Of a stretch of DNA of 64,000 nucleotides, positions 1 through 8,929 are shown piece by piece. This DNA is from Bacteroidales bacterium (GTDB taxonomy: Bacteria; Bacteroidota; Bacteroidia; Bacteroidales; UBA932): assembly GCA_017438975.1 (NCBI GenBank), contig JAFRUH010000017.1, forward strand, positions 23,055-87,054, given 5' to 3'. A program made the translations under genes and the position numbers. The notes under the pieces are model-generated. The model searched no databases. It saw only the letters and a list, made by a program, of their open reading frames with translations, and was not told where the DNA came from. Position 1 is the stretch's first letter. Every line of letters begins with the position of its first letter.

Positions 1-227
1 GCCGCGTGCTCTGCATCCGCGAACATGGAGAAGAACCGCGCAAAGAGCTGGAAGACAGGGTTTCCCGGCGGGTGGCCGACTTCGAGCTTATAGGATGAGG
101 CGATGAACTCCCCGCAGTCCCAGAAAGAGGCGGTCGGTTCGATGGTCATCAGATACGTCACCGACGACACCACGAAGACGGCGAGGGCGACGATCCGGTT
201 CCAGAGATTGAATTTCTTATTGTCCAT
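1..227 (-). CDS. DUF2723 family membrane protein (N-terminal part)
   Basis: Only the first 75 or so codons are in the window; the gene runs off the left edge. The start at 227 opens with MDNKKFNLWNRIVAL, then a hydrophobic segment (about residues 10-28), followed by EPTASFWDCGEFIA and the VGHPPGNP segment. This combination is typical of the DUF2723 multi-pass proteins of Bacteroidota, which are related to protein O-mannosyltransferase-like GT-C enzymes (TMEM260 group). The acidic D/E of the FWDCGEF stretch sits in the first periplasmic loop, as in GT-C enzymes. A TAAATTTG box lies 22 bp upstream. The exact substrate cannot be told from this fragment. Confidence 0.8.
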   Translation of the reverse strand, partial: MDNKKFNLWNRIVALAVFVVSSVTYLMTIEPTASFWDCGEFIASSYKLEVGHPPGNPVFQLFARFFSMFADAEHA

Positions 228-249
228 GTATCGGTTGTTTCACAAACTA

Positions 250-257
250 CAAATTTA
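250..257 (-). promoter_or_regulatory. -7 promoter box of the DUF2723 gene
   Basis: On the minus strand this reads TAAATTTG, a full match to the Bacteroidota -7 consensus TAnnTTTG. It is placed to give a leader of roughly 18 nt before the ATG at 227. No clear -33 TTTG is seen at the ideal distance. Confidence 0.55.
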
Positions 258-276
258 GCAAAAATATGCGATTCGC

Positions 277-975
277 CTATTTTTCACCCACAAACATCCG
301 GCAGAGGCCGAAGGTCAGGGCCTTGCCCGTCACGTTCCGGAATCCCGCCGCTTCCATCATCGTCCGGAACTCCCCTTCCGGGGGGAATCCATGGACCGAA
401 GCCGGCAGATACCGGTAGGCCTCCTTCTTCCCCGAGAGGAGACCGCCGACCTTCGGCAGGATATGGAGGAAATACAGGTCGTACAGTTTCCTCAACCCCT
501 TCCTCTCCGGCAGGGACAGTTCGAGGATGACGGCCCGTCCCCCGTCCCGGAGCACACGATGGAACTCTTTGAGTCCAAGGTCCTTATGCTCGAAATTCCG
601 GATGCCGAAGGCGCAGGTCACCCGGTCGAAGGACCCCTCCCCGAAAGGCAGGTCCTCCCCGTCCGCGACCTGGAGCGAGATCCGGTCGGCCACGCCCTCT
701 TTCTCCGCCTTCGCCCGGACGAGAGCCATCATTCCTTCGGAAATGTCGACCCCGACGACCCGGCTTCCGGGCGCGGCGGACCGGGCGGCGGCGACCGTCG
801 AATCCCCAGTCCCGCAGGCCACGTCCAGGATCTGCTGCGGAGTCCCGTCGACGATGGCGCGGATGGCATGGCGGCGCCACAACCGGTCGACATCCAGGGA
901 CAGGATGTGGTTCAGCCGGTCGTAGGTCGGGGCGATGCTGTCGAACATCTCCCTTACGTATTCTTTTTTCGGCAT
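277..975 (-). CDS. menG: Demethylmenaquinone methyltransferase
   Basis: 232 aa SAM-dependent methyltransferase of the UbiE/MenG family, which makes the final methylation of menaquinone. The SAM-binding motif [10 protein letters not shown], is at about residues 50-58, and the family-typical [15 protein letters not shown] segment is in the middle. Because the window also encodes MenA (3398-4306) and Bacteroidota use menaquinone, menG is preferred over ubiE. It is the last gene of the lepA-to-menG minus-strand run and overlaps the 3' end of yidD by 22 bp. Length is normal for the family. Confidence 0.93.
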   Translation of the reverse strand: MPKKEYVREMFDSIAPTYDRLNHILSLDVDRLWRRHAIRAIVDGTPQQILDVACGTGDSTVAAARSAAPGSRVVGVDISEGMMALVRAKAEKEGVADRISLQVADGEDLPFGEGSFDRVTCAFGIRNFEHKDLGLKEFHRVLRDGGRAVILELSLPERKGLRKLYDLYFLHILPKVGGLLSGKKEAYRYLPASVHGFPPEGEFRTMMEAAGFRNVTGKALTFGLCRMFVGEK

Positions 976-1217
976 AGCGTAAACTCTTCAGGGACAGGAT
1001 CATACCCGGAGCCGCCCCAAGGGTGGCAGCGCAAGATCCGCCGCACCGCGAGGATCATCCCCTTGACGGGACCGTGCTTGCGGAACGCCTCGAGGGCGTA
1101 CTGGGAGCAGGTCGGGGTGAACCGGCAGGACGGGGGTTTGAGCGGAGAGATGCAGACCTGATAGAATTTTATCAGGAGAATGAACGGGAAAGAGAGTATT
1201 TTCTTCAGCAGGTTCAT
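954..1217 (-). CDS. yidD: Membrane protein insertion efficiency factor YidD
   Basis: 87 aa. It has a short hydrophobic N-terminus ([11 protein letters not shown]) followed by the conserved cysteine-containing signature [10 protein letters not shown] (residues 31-40) and [14 protein letters not shown] (63-76), diagnostic of YidD. The protein assists YidC-dependent membrane insertion at the inner face of the membrane. It overlaps rnpA by 4 bp (ATGA-type coupling), the usual rnpA-yidD order. YidC itself is not in the window. Confidence 0.95.
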   Translation of the reverse strand: MNLLKKILSFPFILLIKFYQVCISPLKPPSCRFTPTCSQYALEAFRKHGPVKGMILAVRRILRCHPWGGSGYDPVPEEFTLCRKKNT

Positions 1218-1573
1218 TCCGCGGATATGTCCTTGAGGGCCGTCTCCATCGCGGAGCAGATCTCCGGATAGGAGAGGATCTCCTTCGGTTGATAAATGAA
1301 CATGACATCCGTCCCCGGAGCGAGAAGCTCCTTCCGGGTGCGGTAGCTCTCGCGGATCCGTCGTTTGAGGAGGTTCCGCTTCACCGCACGCTTGAAATGG
1401 CGTTTCGGGACGGAGACGAGGATGCGTCCGTACGGCAGGCCGGTTCCGGTCAGGTAACAGTATTTCAGGCAGGACGCGATTCCGTACCGGCCTTTATCCA
1501 ACAGCCGGGAAATATCCGTCCTGCCGCTGAGCCGTTCCTTCTTGGGAAGGGTATGGACAGCACCGGCGGCCAT
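1214..1573 (-). CDS. rnpA: Ribonuclease P protein component
   Basis: 119 aa. It opens with [20 protein letters not shown], the usual RnpA start, and carries the basic RNR-type motif [15 protein letters not shown] at about residues 61-75 that binds the RNase P RNA. The protein is the cofactor for 5' maturation of pre-tRNA. It sits 2 bp after hemD and is coupled to yidD. As in other Bacteroidota, it is not next to rpmH/dnaA here. Confidence 0.95.
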   Translation of the reverse strand: MAAGAVHTLPKKERLSGRTDISRLLDKGRYGIASCLKYCYLTGTGLPYGRILVSVPKRHFKRAVKRNLLKRRIRESYRTRKELLAPGTDVMFIYQPKEILSYPEICSAMETALKDISAE

Positions 1574-1575
1574 TA

Positions 1576-2319
1576 TTATCGGTTATTCTCGAGATACAGT
1601 TCGATGGCGCGGGCTACCGAGGGGATTTCCGGGGCGGACGCCTTGACGTCGATCCGCAGACCGGCTTCCTCCATGGCCCGGACGATGGACTTTCCATAGG
1701 AAACGAACCGGATGTCGCCCTGGCTGAAGTCCGGGAAATTCTCCTGCAGGGATTTGACGTCGGCGGGATTGTAGAAGACAATCATGTCGAAATCGGACAG
1801 ATTGAGGTCTTTCATGTCCATGCTGACCGGCTTGACGAAGAAGCCGACGGTATAATCGAGCCCCTGCTGGTCGAAGAGACGGGTATAGTTCCCCATGTTG
1901 GAGGCTTCCGAAGCAGTGATGAGGAATTTCTCCCCTTTGTGCTTCGGGCCGATCAGGGAGATGACGCTCTCCGGAGTTCCGGTTCCGAAAAAGATCTTGC
2001 GCTTGCGGTAGACGATATGCTTCTGCAGGTACATGGCGACGATTTCCGTCGTGCAGAAATACTTCATCGTCTCGGGGATCTTCACGCGAAGTTCTTCCGA
2101 TAGTTTGAAAAAAGCGTCGATGGCCAGTCTCGATGAGAACACGATGGCCGTATATTCCGAAAGGCTGATCCGCTGGGCGCGGAATTCGCGGGACGTCAGC
2201 GGCTGGATTTTATAGAAAGGCCGGAACTCGAACTCCACGCCGAACTTCTCCGTGAGTCCCTGGTAAGGAGTGAGGACACGCGGAGCGTTCTGAGATATAA
2301 GAATCTTCTTTACTGCCAT
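1576..2319 (-). CDS. hemD: Uroporphyrinogen-III synthase
   Basis: 247 aa HemD-family protein that cyclises hydroxymethylbilane to uroporphyrinogen III. The family is weakly conserved. Supporting features are the N-terminal KKILISQNAPR strand, the AIVFSSRLAIDAFF segment (the usual 'vFTSxnaV' region), the mid-protein GEKFLITASEASN segment and the C-terminal DMIVFYNPADVKSLQENF segment followed by FVSYGKSIVRAMEEAGLRIDV, matching the two-lobe HemD plan. It lies between DUF4271 and rnpA, an arrangement I recall from other Bacteroidales. Confidence 0.87.
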   Translation of the reverse strand: MAVKKILISQNAPRVLTPYQGLTEKFGVEFEFRPFYKIQPLTSREFRAQRISLSEYTAIVFSSRLAIDAFFKLSEELRVKIPETMKYFCTTEIVAMYLQKHIVYRKRKIFFGTGTPESVISLIGPKHKGEKFLITASEASNMGNYTRLFDQQGLDYTVGFFVKPVSMDMKDLNLSDFDMIVFYNPADVKSLQENFPDFSQGDIRFVSYGKSIVRAMEEAGLRIDVKASAPEIPSVARAIELYLENNR

Positions 2320-2337
2320 TTCCTGGTCTGTTTCTTA

Positions 2338-3054
2338 CTATAATAACAGTGCCGATGCGACAAGCAGGCCGGTCGGCAAGATTTCAAGCGCGCAAAGGTA
2401 CAAAAAAACTGTCAAAGAACTGCAACCCAAGGACAAAATTTGCGCTTTCCGGACGAAATAGACAAGGTAGATGACCAGAATTTCGATCAAAATTACCGTT
2501 TTGATAGTCAACGGATTAACATGGAAAAGATTCAGGATTCCGACCGTCGGCAGCACAAGCAGGCCGATCAGGATGAAAAAGGTATAGGCCGTCCGCCGCG
2601 CCATCATGTAATTGTCCCCGCCCCGCTTCGGCCGGAAGACCACCCAGAGCAGGAGACGCAGCAGCAGATAGAGGAAGAAGACTCCGGCCACGACCATCAG
2701 GTGCACGTCCTCGTCCGCGCCCTTGATCAGATCCGGCTCATAGATCCCGTACTTGTTGATCACCATGATGCACGGAATGATCAGGATCAGCGCCACGATG
2801 TTCCGGTCCCGGCTGACCCGCACGCTGCTTTCGAGCGCGACGCTGCCCCTCGCCCGGGTGAAGTTGTCGAGGAGGTAAGGGATGATATTCAGGAAGTTCC
2901 GCAGGAACAGGATCCCGAGAAGAACGGAAATGACGACCATGACGGACTCCAGAAACGGGGCCTGGTCGACAACCCGGACCGCCTCCGACGGACTGGTCGG
3001 AAGCAGCAGGCGCCCGCTGCGGAGTACGCTGTCTATGGCCTGGAGGATCCGCAT
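2338..3054 (-). CDS. DUF4271 integral membrane protein
   Basis: 238 aa with about seven hydrophobic segments. The second half contains TAYTFFILIGLLVLPTV followed by ILIEILVIYLVYFVRK, typical of the DUF4271 family of Bacteroidota, whose genes commonly sit immediately upstream of hemD. The start ATG at 3054 overlaps the SUI1 stop (TGATG). The function is unknown; the constant link with hemD hints at a membrane role tied to tetrapyrrole or envelope metabolism, but that is inference. Confidence 0.82.
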   Translation of the reverse strand: MRILQAIDSVLRSGRLLLPTSPSEAVRVVDQAPFLESVMVVISVLLGILFLRNFLNIIPYLLDNFTRARGSVALESSVRVSRDRNIVALILIIPCIMVINKYGIYEPDLIKGADEDVHLMVVAGVFFLYLLLRLLLWVVFRPKRGGDNYMMARRTAYTFFILIGLLVLPTVGILNLFHVNPLTIKTVILIEILVIYLVYFVRKAQILSLGCSSLTVFLYLCALEILPTGLLVASALLL

Positions 3055-3401
3055 CAGTTCCCCCTTTTGGCCTGATAGCCCATTTCTTTCAGGAGGGCGA
3101 CGGTCTTGTCCCGGAAATCACCCTGGATCGTAATCTCCCCGCCCTTGGCCGTCCCGCCGACGCCAAGCTTGGTCTTCAGGGTCTTGCCGAGGGCCTTGAG
3201 GTCTTCGGGAGTGCCCGTAAAACCGGTGACGAGAGTCACCTGTTTGCCCCCGCGGTTCCGGCGGTCGATGCTGACGATCAGCTTCTGGCGTGCGGGAGGA
3301 AGGGTCTCCGGGGCGGTTTCAGCTCCGGAGGTAACATACTGAAAGTCCGGGTTGGTCGAAAAGACGACCCCGAGACGGGATTTCCAATCGTTGTCCATCA
3401 T
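3054..3401 (-). CDS. SUI1/YciH-type translation initiation factor
   Basis: 115 aa. The C-terminal half carries the eIF1/SUI1 fold signature: KLIVSIDRRNRGGKQVTLV, then LGVGGTAKGGEITIQGD, and finally LLKEMGYQAKRG. Bacterial homologues (YciH) influence initiation fidelity on the 30S subunit. The start at 3401 is chosen because its ATG overlaps the menA stop as ATGA; an in-frame extension to 3590 would lie entirely inside menA and is not family-like. Confidence 0.9.
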   Translation of the reverse strand: MMDNDWKSRLGVVFSTNPDFQYVTSGAETAPETLPPARQKLIVSIDRRNRGGKQVTLVTGFTGTPEDLKALGKTLKTKLGVGGTAKGGEITIQGDFRDKTVALLKEMGYQAKRGN

Positions 3402-4306
3402 TTTATCAGATATACGAGGAAGCCTGCCCCGGCGAGGAGGCAGAACAGGAAAGTAGACAGGACGAGAAGCGGCAGCATCGGATCGAGATCCCTGCCGGAC
3501 CGTTTCCAGACTCCCCTCAGGTGCAGGATGAAAAGCGGGAGGGTCAGGACGAAGAGATAGTGCCAGGGATCGAAAATCCGGAGGAGGCAATAGGCGACCA
3601 TGCAGACCCAGCCGAGAACGACGAGGACCGTCTGGTAGATCTTCGCCCTCTTTTCCCCGAGCCGGATCGCGACCGTGACCCGGGTCCCGGCATCCGTTTC
3701 CATGTCCCTTATATTATTGACATTCAGGACACCGATGCTCAGGAACCCTACGGAAGCCGCCGGCAGGAGCAGCCGCCAGTACAGGACGTGGGAGGCGACG
3801 AAATAAGCGCCGGTCACCGCCACGATGCCGAAAAACAGGAAGACATAGAGGTCTCCGAGGCCCCGGTACCCGTACGGGTTGCGCCCGAGGGTATACCGCA
3901 TGGCCCCTCCGATCGCGGCCGCGCCGAGGAGGAGGACCATGATCGGGGTCAGGTCCAGGAGCGTCCCGAAGGAGAGCCAGGTCATGGCCGTTCCCGAAAC
4001 GATACAGAGAACGACGAAAAGGCCGACCAGCCGCTTCATCCCGGGAATGGTCAGTTCTCCGCCGTTCAGGCCGTAGGTCGGGCCGACCCGGTCCGCCGTG
4101 TCCGTTCCGTGGAGCACGTCCCCGAGTTCGTTGGAGAGATTCGAGAGAATCTGCAGGCAGACCGTCGTGACGACGGTCAGGACCGCCACGGGAAGGGAAA
4201 CCTTGAAGTCCGCTGCCGCGAAGAGGATCCCCAGCAGGACCCCGCCCGTCGAAAGCGGCAGCGTGCGCAGCCGCATGGACTTTATGGATGCTCGTAAAGT
4301 ACTCAT
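3398..4306 (-). CDS. menA: 1,4-dihydroxy-2-naphthoate polyprenyltransferase
   Basis: 302 aa UbiA-superfamily membrane prenyltransferase that attaches the polyprenyl chain to DHNA in menaquinone synthesis. It has eight or nine hydrophobic helices. The first Asp-rich motif NELGDVLHGTD is at about residues 59-69, and the second, NNIRDMETD, follows roughly 130 residues later. The ATG at 4306 is preferred over one at 4363 because it begins the family-like RASIKSMRLRTLPLS segment and leaves 2 bp after the preceding gene rather than a 55 bp overlap. menG closes the same gene run. Confidence 0.93.
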   Translation of the reverse strand: MSTLRASIKSMRLRTLPLSTGGVLLGILFAAADFKVSLPVAVLTVVTTVCLQILSNLSNELGDVLHGTDTADRVGPTYGLNGGELTIPGMKRLVGLFVVLCIVSGTAMTWLSFGTLLDLTPIMVLLLGAAAIGGAMRYTLGRNPYGYRGLGDLYVFLFFGIVAVTGAYFVASHVLYWRLLLPAASVGFLSIGVLNVNNIRDMETDAGTRVTVAIRLGEKRAKIYQTVLVVLGWVCMVAYCLLRIFDPWHYLFVLTLPLFILHLRGVWKRSGRDLDPMLPLLVLSTFLFCLLAGAGFLVYLIK

Positions 4307-4308
4307 TT

Positions 4309-5139
4309 TCAATAGTTCCGCACAGGGAAAAGAACCTGGAAATTCAATTTGAAGACCGTCCATATGGCCTGGAAGAGTCCTTTGCTCCTCAGGTCGAAGA
4401 GGAAATGCTCCTTCAGGGGCTTCCCCAAGGGGCTGAACAGGACCCTGTAGCGGTCCCGGAGCGATTTCCGGGGATCCCGCCAGGGAAGGACGGCCGGTTC
4501 ACGGGCGCAGACCCCGAGGATGCCCGGGGCGACGACCCGGTTGATCTCCGCCTTGTAGGCACGGATCGCGTAGTCGTAATCCCCCAGTTTGTGGCGGTAG
4601 CGTCCGTCCATGGCCCCGAGCCGGTCGAACACGTATTTCGGGACGAGGACCAGACGGCCGTCGAAGATGTAGCAGGGCTTCGGGATGACCGGATCCGGTT
4701 CGATGAGACGGCTGCTGCGGGAGCGGCCGCCCCGGCACAGGATCCCGTCTTCCGATTCGATGGACCCGACGACGATCGCCCTGTGGCCGAGGAAGGAGGA
4801 ATTGTCCAGCAGGGTATAAATGGCGTTGTCGTGCAGAACCATCTTGTAATCCAGCCAGAGATAGAAATCGTACTTCTCTTCGGAGGCCTCCAGCCAAACT
4901 TTCCTGAGGCCCTTGCTCCAGTAGAGCGTTCCGTCGGAATGGCTCAGATGGACCTTCGGGAAACGCAGGAGAACCGCTTCCGAGATGCCCTCCGTGCTAC
5001 CGTCGTCGTTGAGCCAGATATCGACCTCATAGCGGCCCTCGGCCGAGAGCCGGTCGGCCTGGCGATAGCATTCGGCGAGACAGGCGAGGACCTTGTCCCT
5101 GCCGTTGTACGCCGTTATGAGAATCGCCAGCCGCTGCAT
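4309..5139 (-). CDS. Family 2 glycosyltransferase
   Basis: 276 aa. The GT-A nucleotide-sugar-binding start LAILITAYNG is at residues 4-13 and the first Asp motif WLNDDGSTEGI is at about 42-52. The HSDGTLYWSKGLRKVW segment and the following LWLDYKMVL (acidic metal site) resemble O-antigen/capsule GT2 enzymes of Bacteroidota. There is no membrane segment, so it is probably a cytoplasmic enzyme acting at the membrane face. It lies between lepA (1 bp gap) and menA (2 bp gap); no other glycan genes are adjacent, so the acceptor is unknown. Confidence 0.85.
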   Translation of the reverse strand: MQRLAILITAYNGRDKVLACLAECYRQADRLSAEGRYEVDIWLNDDGSTEGISEAVLLRFPKVHLSHSDGTLYWSKGLRKVWLEASEEKYDFYLWLDYKMVLHDNAIYTLLDNSSFLGHRAIVVGSIESEDGILCRGGRSRSSRLIEPDPVIPKPCYIFDGRLVLVPKYVFDRLGAMDGRYRHKLGDYDYAIRAYKAEINRVVAPGILGVCAREPAVLPWRDPRKSLRDRYRVLFSPLGKPLKEHFLFDLRSKGLFQAIWTVFKLNFQVLFPVRNY

Positions 5140-5140
5140 G

Positions 5141-6928
5141 TCAATCCAGTTTCAGGACGGCCATGAAGGCGCTCTGGGGGACCTGGACCGTACCGATCTG
5201 CCGCATGCGTTTCTTGCCTTCCTTCTGCTTCTCCAGGAGCTTGCGCTTCCGAGTGATGTCGCCGCCGTAGCACTTGGCCGTCACATCCTTCCGGACCTGG
5301 CGGACGGTCTCGCGGGCGATGATCTTCGCTCCGATGGCCGCCTGGACGGCGATGTCGAACTGCTGGCGGGGGATCAGTTCCTTGAGCTTCAGGCATATCT
5401 TGCGCCCGAAATCATAGGCGTGGTCTTCGTGGATCAGGGTCGAAAGGGCGTCCGCGGCATCCCCGTTCAGGAGAATGTCCAGTTTCACGAGCCGGGCCGG
5501 ACGGAAACCGATCAGGTGGTAGTCGAAAGAGGCGTATCCCTTGGAGATCGACTTGAGTTTGTCGTAGAAGTCGAAGACTACCTCGGAGAGAGGCATGTCA
5601 TAGTTGAGCTCGACGCGGTCGGCCGTGATGTAATGCTGGCCGATCAGGGTGCCCCGCTTGTCCATGCACAGTTTCATGATCGGGCCGTAGAAATCGGCCT
5701 TGGAGATAATCTGGGCGCGGATATAGGGCTCTTCGATATGGTCGATGATCGTCGGGGCGGGAAGGCCCGAAGGATTATGGACATCGAGGACGTCCCCCTT
5801 CGTCGTATAGACCTTGTAGGAGACGTTCGGGACAGTCGTGATGACGTCCATGTTGAACTCGCGGAAAAGCCGTTCCTGGACGATTTCCAGGTGCAGGAGC
5901 CCGAGGAAACCGCAGCGGAATCCGAATCCGAGGGCCAGGGAGCTTTCGGGTTCATAGACGAAGGACGCATCGTTGAGCTGGAATTTCTCGAGGGTCGCCC
6001 GAAGCTCCTCGTATTTCGAGGCGTCGACCGGGTACATGCCCGCGAAGACCATCGGCTTGACCTCTTCGAACCCGGCGATCGCCTCCCGGCAGGACCGGTC
6101 GGTATGGGTAATCGTATCGCCGACCTTGACTTCCACGGCCGACTTGATGCCGGAAATGATATAACCCACGTCTCCGGCCCGGACCTCTCCGGCGGGCTGG
6201 AGCTTGAGTTTGAGGATGCCGATCTCCTCGGCCTCGTATTCCTTGCCGGTATTGAAAAACTTGACCTTGTCGCCCTTCCGGATGACGCCGTTCACCACCT
6301 TAAAATAGGCGATGATGCCCCGGAAGGCGTTGAAGACGGAGTCGAAGATCAGGGCCTGGAGGGGTGCCTCGGGATCGCCGACGGGCGCGGGAATCTTGTC
6401 CACGATGGCGTCCAGCACGGCCGGAACCCCTTCCCCGGTCCGGGCGGAAACCCGGTACACATCCTCCGGATCGCAGCCGAGGAGGTCGCAGACCTGGTCC
6501 GTCACGACCTCGGGCTGGGCCGATTCCATATCGATCTTGTTCAGGACGGGGATGATCTCGAGCCCGTGCTCGACGGCCTGGTAGAGGTTGGAGATCGTCT
6601 GGGCCTGGATTCCCTGGGAGGCGTCCACCACCAGCAGCGCCCCTTCGCAGGAAGCGATGCTGCGGGAGACCTCGTAGCTGAAATCGACATGGCCCGGGGT
6701 ATCGATCAGGTTGAGCTTGTACGTCTCTCCCCCGCGGACATAGTCCATCTGGATCGCGTGGCTCTTGATCGTGATTCCCTTCTCTTTCTCGAGGTCCATG
6801 TCGTCGAGGACCTGGTTCTCCATCTCGCGTTCCGACAGGGTCCTCGTGAGTTCCAGGAGCCGGTCCGCGAGGGTGCTTTTCCCGTGGTCTATGTGCGCAA
6901 TGATGCAGAAGTTGCGGATATTCTTCAT
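5141..6928 (-). CDS. lepA: Elongation factor 4 (ribosomal back-translocase)
   Basis: 595 aa translational GTPase. The G1 motif AHIDHGKST is at residues 11-19, DTPGHVDF (G3) and NKIDM (G4) follow, and the C-terminal LepA-specific domain ends with [19 protein letters not shown]. The true start is ATG 6928 ([14 protein letters not shown]), the conserved LepA N-terminus; the longer reading begins with a TTG that is part of the promoter box. That box (TATCTTTG) ends only 6 nt before this ATG. It is first in the minus-strand run to menG. Confidence 0.97.
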   Translation of the reverse strand: MKNIRNFCIIAHIDHGKSTLADRLLELTRTLSEREMENQVLDDMDLEKEKGITIKSHAIQMDYVRGGETYKLNLIDTPGHVDFSYEVSRSIASCEGALLVVDASQGIQAQTISNLYQAVEHGLEIIPVLNKIDMESAQPEVVTDQVCDLLGCDPEDVYRVSARTGEGVPAVLDAIVDKIPAPVGDPEAPLQALIFDSVFNAFRGIIAYFKVVNGVIRKGDKVKFFNTGKEYEAEEIGILKLKLQPAGEVRAGDVGYIISGIKSAVEVKVGDTITHTDRSCREAIAGFEEVKPMVFAGMYPVDASKYEELRATLEKFQLNDASFVYEPESSLALGFGFRCGFLGLLHLEIVQERLFREFNMDVITTVPNVSYKVYTTKGDVLDVHNPSGLPAPTIIDHIEEPYIRAQIISKADFYGPIMKLCMDKRGTLIGQHYITADRVELNYDMPLSEVVFDFYDKLKSISKGYASFDYHLIGFRPARLVKLDILLNGDAADALSTLIHEDHAYDFGRKICLKLKELIPRQQFDIAVQAAIGAKIIARETVRQVRKDVTAKCYGGDITRKRKLLEKQKEGKKRMRQIGTVQVPQSAFMAVLKLD

Positions 6929-6934
6929 ATTTTG

Positions 6935-6942
6935 CAAAGATA
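6935..6942 (-). promoter_or_regulatory. -7 promoter box of lepA, abutting the start codon
   Basis: It reads TATCTTTG on the minus strand, a full TAnnTTTG match, with 6 nt to the ATG at 6928. If used, the mRNA would have a leader of only a few nucleotides. Confidence 0.5.
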
Positions 6943-6974
6943 CGTTTTTTCTTCCTTTGGTTCGAAAAAATCAG

Positions 6975-6982
6975 TAACTTTG
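6975..6982 (+). promoter_or_regulatory. -7 promoter box of the dehydrogenase-transketolase operon
   Basis: It reads TAACTTTG. A TTTG lies at 6956-6959, a 15 bp spacer that is shorter than usual. The predicted leader to ATG 7014 is about 28 nt. It is divergent from the lepA promoter. Confidence 0.5.
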
Positions 6983-7013
6983 TAAACTTCGACACAAAGA
7001 ATACGTTATAATT

Positions 7014-8072
7014 ATGGCTAAGAAAATCATCACTATCATCGGATCCGGCATGATGGGATCCGCCCTCGCTTTCCCCGCGTTTGAAAACGGCAATGAAGTC
7101 CGGCTCGTCGGAACTCCGCTGGACAAGGATATCATCGATGCCTGCAAAGCCGTCGGGAAGCACCCGAAATTCGACTATCCCTTCCCGGAAGGTGTCAAGT
7201 ATTATTATTACGAGCAGTGGGAGGAAGCGGCGAAGGGCGCCGATTTCATCATCGGCGGCGTTTCATCCTTCGGCGTCGACTGGTTCCTCGAGAACATCCT
7301 CTCCCGGCTCGATCCCTCCGTGCCCGTCCTGTCGGTAACCAAAGGCCTGATCAACCTCCCGGACGGCGCCTTGATCTCCTATCCGGAATACTGGAAACGG
7401 GAACTCGCCAAGAAGGGCATCCACCGCGAAATCTGCGCCATCGGCGGCCCCTGCACGAGCTATGAACTCGTCTTCCACGACCAGACGGAAGTCGCCTTCT
7501 GCGGCAAGGACACGGCGGTCATCACGATGATGAAAGAGGCCATGCAGACCTCCTATTACCATATTTCCCTGACCAACGACGTCGAAGGCCTCGAAAGCGC
7601 CGTCGCGCTCAAGAACGGCTACGCCCTCGCCATCGCGATGACGATCGGTCTGGTGAACCGCCACCATGGACCCGAGGCCGGCCTCCATTTCAACTCCCAG
7701 GCGGCCGCCTTCTACCAGGGCGTCAAGGAAATGCGCTACCTGCTCGAGATGCAGGGCGCGAGCCGCGACTGCGAGAATATCGGCATCGGAGACCTGTACG
7801 TCACCGTCTACGGCGGACGCACCCGGAAGATCGGCATCCTCCTGGGCGAAGGCAAGACCTACAAGGAAGCCCTCGACATCCTCGCCGGCGTCACCCTCGA
7901 AAGCCTCGTCGTTTCCCGCCGCGTCTATGCGGCCATGGTCCGGAAAGCCGAGCTCGGACAGGCCGACCTTTCGAAATTCCCGATGCTCTGCCATGCGGCG
8001 GCCGTCCTCGACGAAGGGAAAGACGCCGAACTCCCTTGGGAAGCCTTCACGTTCAACGAAACCAAATCCTGA
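7014..8072 (+). CDS. NAD(P)-dependent glycerol-3-phosphate-dehydrogenase-like enzyme
   Basis: 352 aa. The Rossmann glycine motif GSGMMGSALAF is at about residues 10-20. The G3PDH landmarks SVTKGL, the lysine-containing ALKNGYALAIAMTIGL (catalytic Lys region) and GDLYVTVYGGRTRKIG (phosphate/NAD region) are all present in the right order, so the fold and catalytic core look intact. The next genes (3 bp gap) are a split transketolase, which suggests it reduces or oxidises a sugar-phosphate intermediate of a small dedicated pathway rather than serving lipid synthesis; that is inference. GpsA activity on glycerol-3-phosphate remains possible. Confidence 0.8.
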   Translation: MAKKIITIIGSGMMGSALAFPAFENGNEVRLVGTPLDKDIIDACKAVGKHPKFDYPFPEGVKYYYYEQWEEAAKGADFIIGGVSSFGVDWFLENILSRLDPSVPVLSVTKGLINLPDGALISYPEYWKRELAKKGIHREICAIGGPCTSYELVFHDQTEVAFCGKDTAVITMMKEAMQTSYYHISLTNDVEGLESAVALKNGYALAIAMTIGLVNRHHGPEAGLHFNSQAAAFYQGVKEMRYLLEMQGASRDCENIGIGDLYVTVYGGRTRKIGILLGEGKTYKEALDILAGVTLESLVVSRRVYAAMVRKAELGQADLSKFPMLCHAAAVLDEGKDAELPWEAFTFNETKS

Positions 8073-8075
8073 GAC

Positions 8076-8927
8076 ATGACAAAGAATAAAGAACAGCTGA
8101 GAGAAATCTCGACCCAGGTGAGGCGGGACATCGTCCGGATGGTCTCGCTCGCCGGCTGCGGCCACCCGGGCGGATCGATGTCCAGTGCGGGCATCCTCAC
8201 CGAACTCTATTTCAATCAGATGAAACACGATCCGGCGACCTGGACACGCGACGGCAAGGGGCAGGATGTGTTCATCCTCTCTGCCGGCCACCTTACGCCG
8301 GTCTACTATTCCATCCTGGCCCGGACCGGCTATTTCCCGGTTTCGGAGCTGGCGACCTTCCGCCGGTTCGGCGCACGCCTTCAGGGCCATCCTTCCGTCC
8401 AGAAAGGACTTCCGGGCGTCTACCAGGCTTCGGGATCCCTCGGGCAGGGACTTTCCGTCGCCGCCGGACTCGCCCTCGCGAAGAAGATGGACGGAGCCGA
8501 AGAACGGGTCTATGTCCTTTGCGGGGACGGTGAGAGCGAGGAAGGCCAGATCTGGGAGGCCGGCATGTTCGCCGTCCATTACGGACTGGACAACCTGATC
8601 GCGATGACCGACTGGAACGGCCAGCAGATCGACGGGACCGTCGCTTCCGTCGCCGGAGAGGGGGACCTCAAGGCGAAATGGGAAGCCTGGGACTGGAACG
8701 TGATCGTCGCGGACGGCCACGACTTTGATGCGATCGCCGGAGCCATCGCCGCCGCCAAGGCGAACCGCGGCAGCGGGAAACCGACCATGATCCTTTTCAA
8801 GACCGTGATGGGCTACGGCGTCGATTTCATGGCGGGCACGTGCAAATGGCATGGGAAGGCCCCGAACGCCGAGCAGTGTGCGGAAGCCCTTTCCCAGTTA
8901 GGTGAAACCCCGTTAGGAGACTTTTGA
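8076..8927 (+). CDS. Transketolase, N-terminal (TPP-binding) subunit
   Basis: 283 aa, corresponding to the PP-binding half of transketolase. The GCGHPGGSMSSA motif is at about residues 27-38, and the thiamine-diphosphate/Mg motif GDGESEEGQIWEA is near residue 150. The partner half is the next gene. Split transketolases are cytoplasmic heterotetramers transferring two-carbon units; many act in dedicated catabolic routes (for example apulose-4-phosphate or sulfofructose transketolases). The substrate here is unknown. Confidence 0.92.
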   Translation: MTKNKEQLREISTQVRRDIVRMVSLAGCGHPGGSMSSAGILTELYFNQMKHDPATWTRDGKGQDVFILSAGHLTPVYYSILARTGYFPVSELATFRRFGARLQGHPSVQKGLPGVYQASGSLGQGLSVAAGLALAKKMDGAEERVYVLCGDGESEEGQIWEAGMFAVHYGLDNLIAMTDWNGQQIDGTVASVAGEGDLKAKWEAWDWNVIVADGHDFDAIAGAIAAAKANRGSGKPTMILFKTVMGYGVDFMAGTCKWHGKAPNAEQCAEALSQLGETPLGDF

Positions 8928-8929
8928 TT

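Noticed and set aside
5093-6985. Open frame of 630 codons on the plus strand
   Set aside because: Complete antisense shadow of lepA; composition follows third-position GC of the real gene and no domain is visible.
7263-8852. Open frame of 529 codons on the minus strand
   Set aside because: Antisense to the dehydrogenase-like and transketolase genes; low-complexity D/G/R-rich translation.
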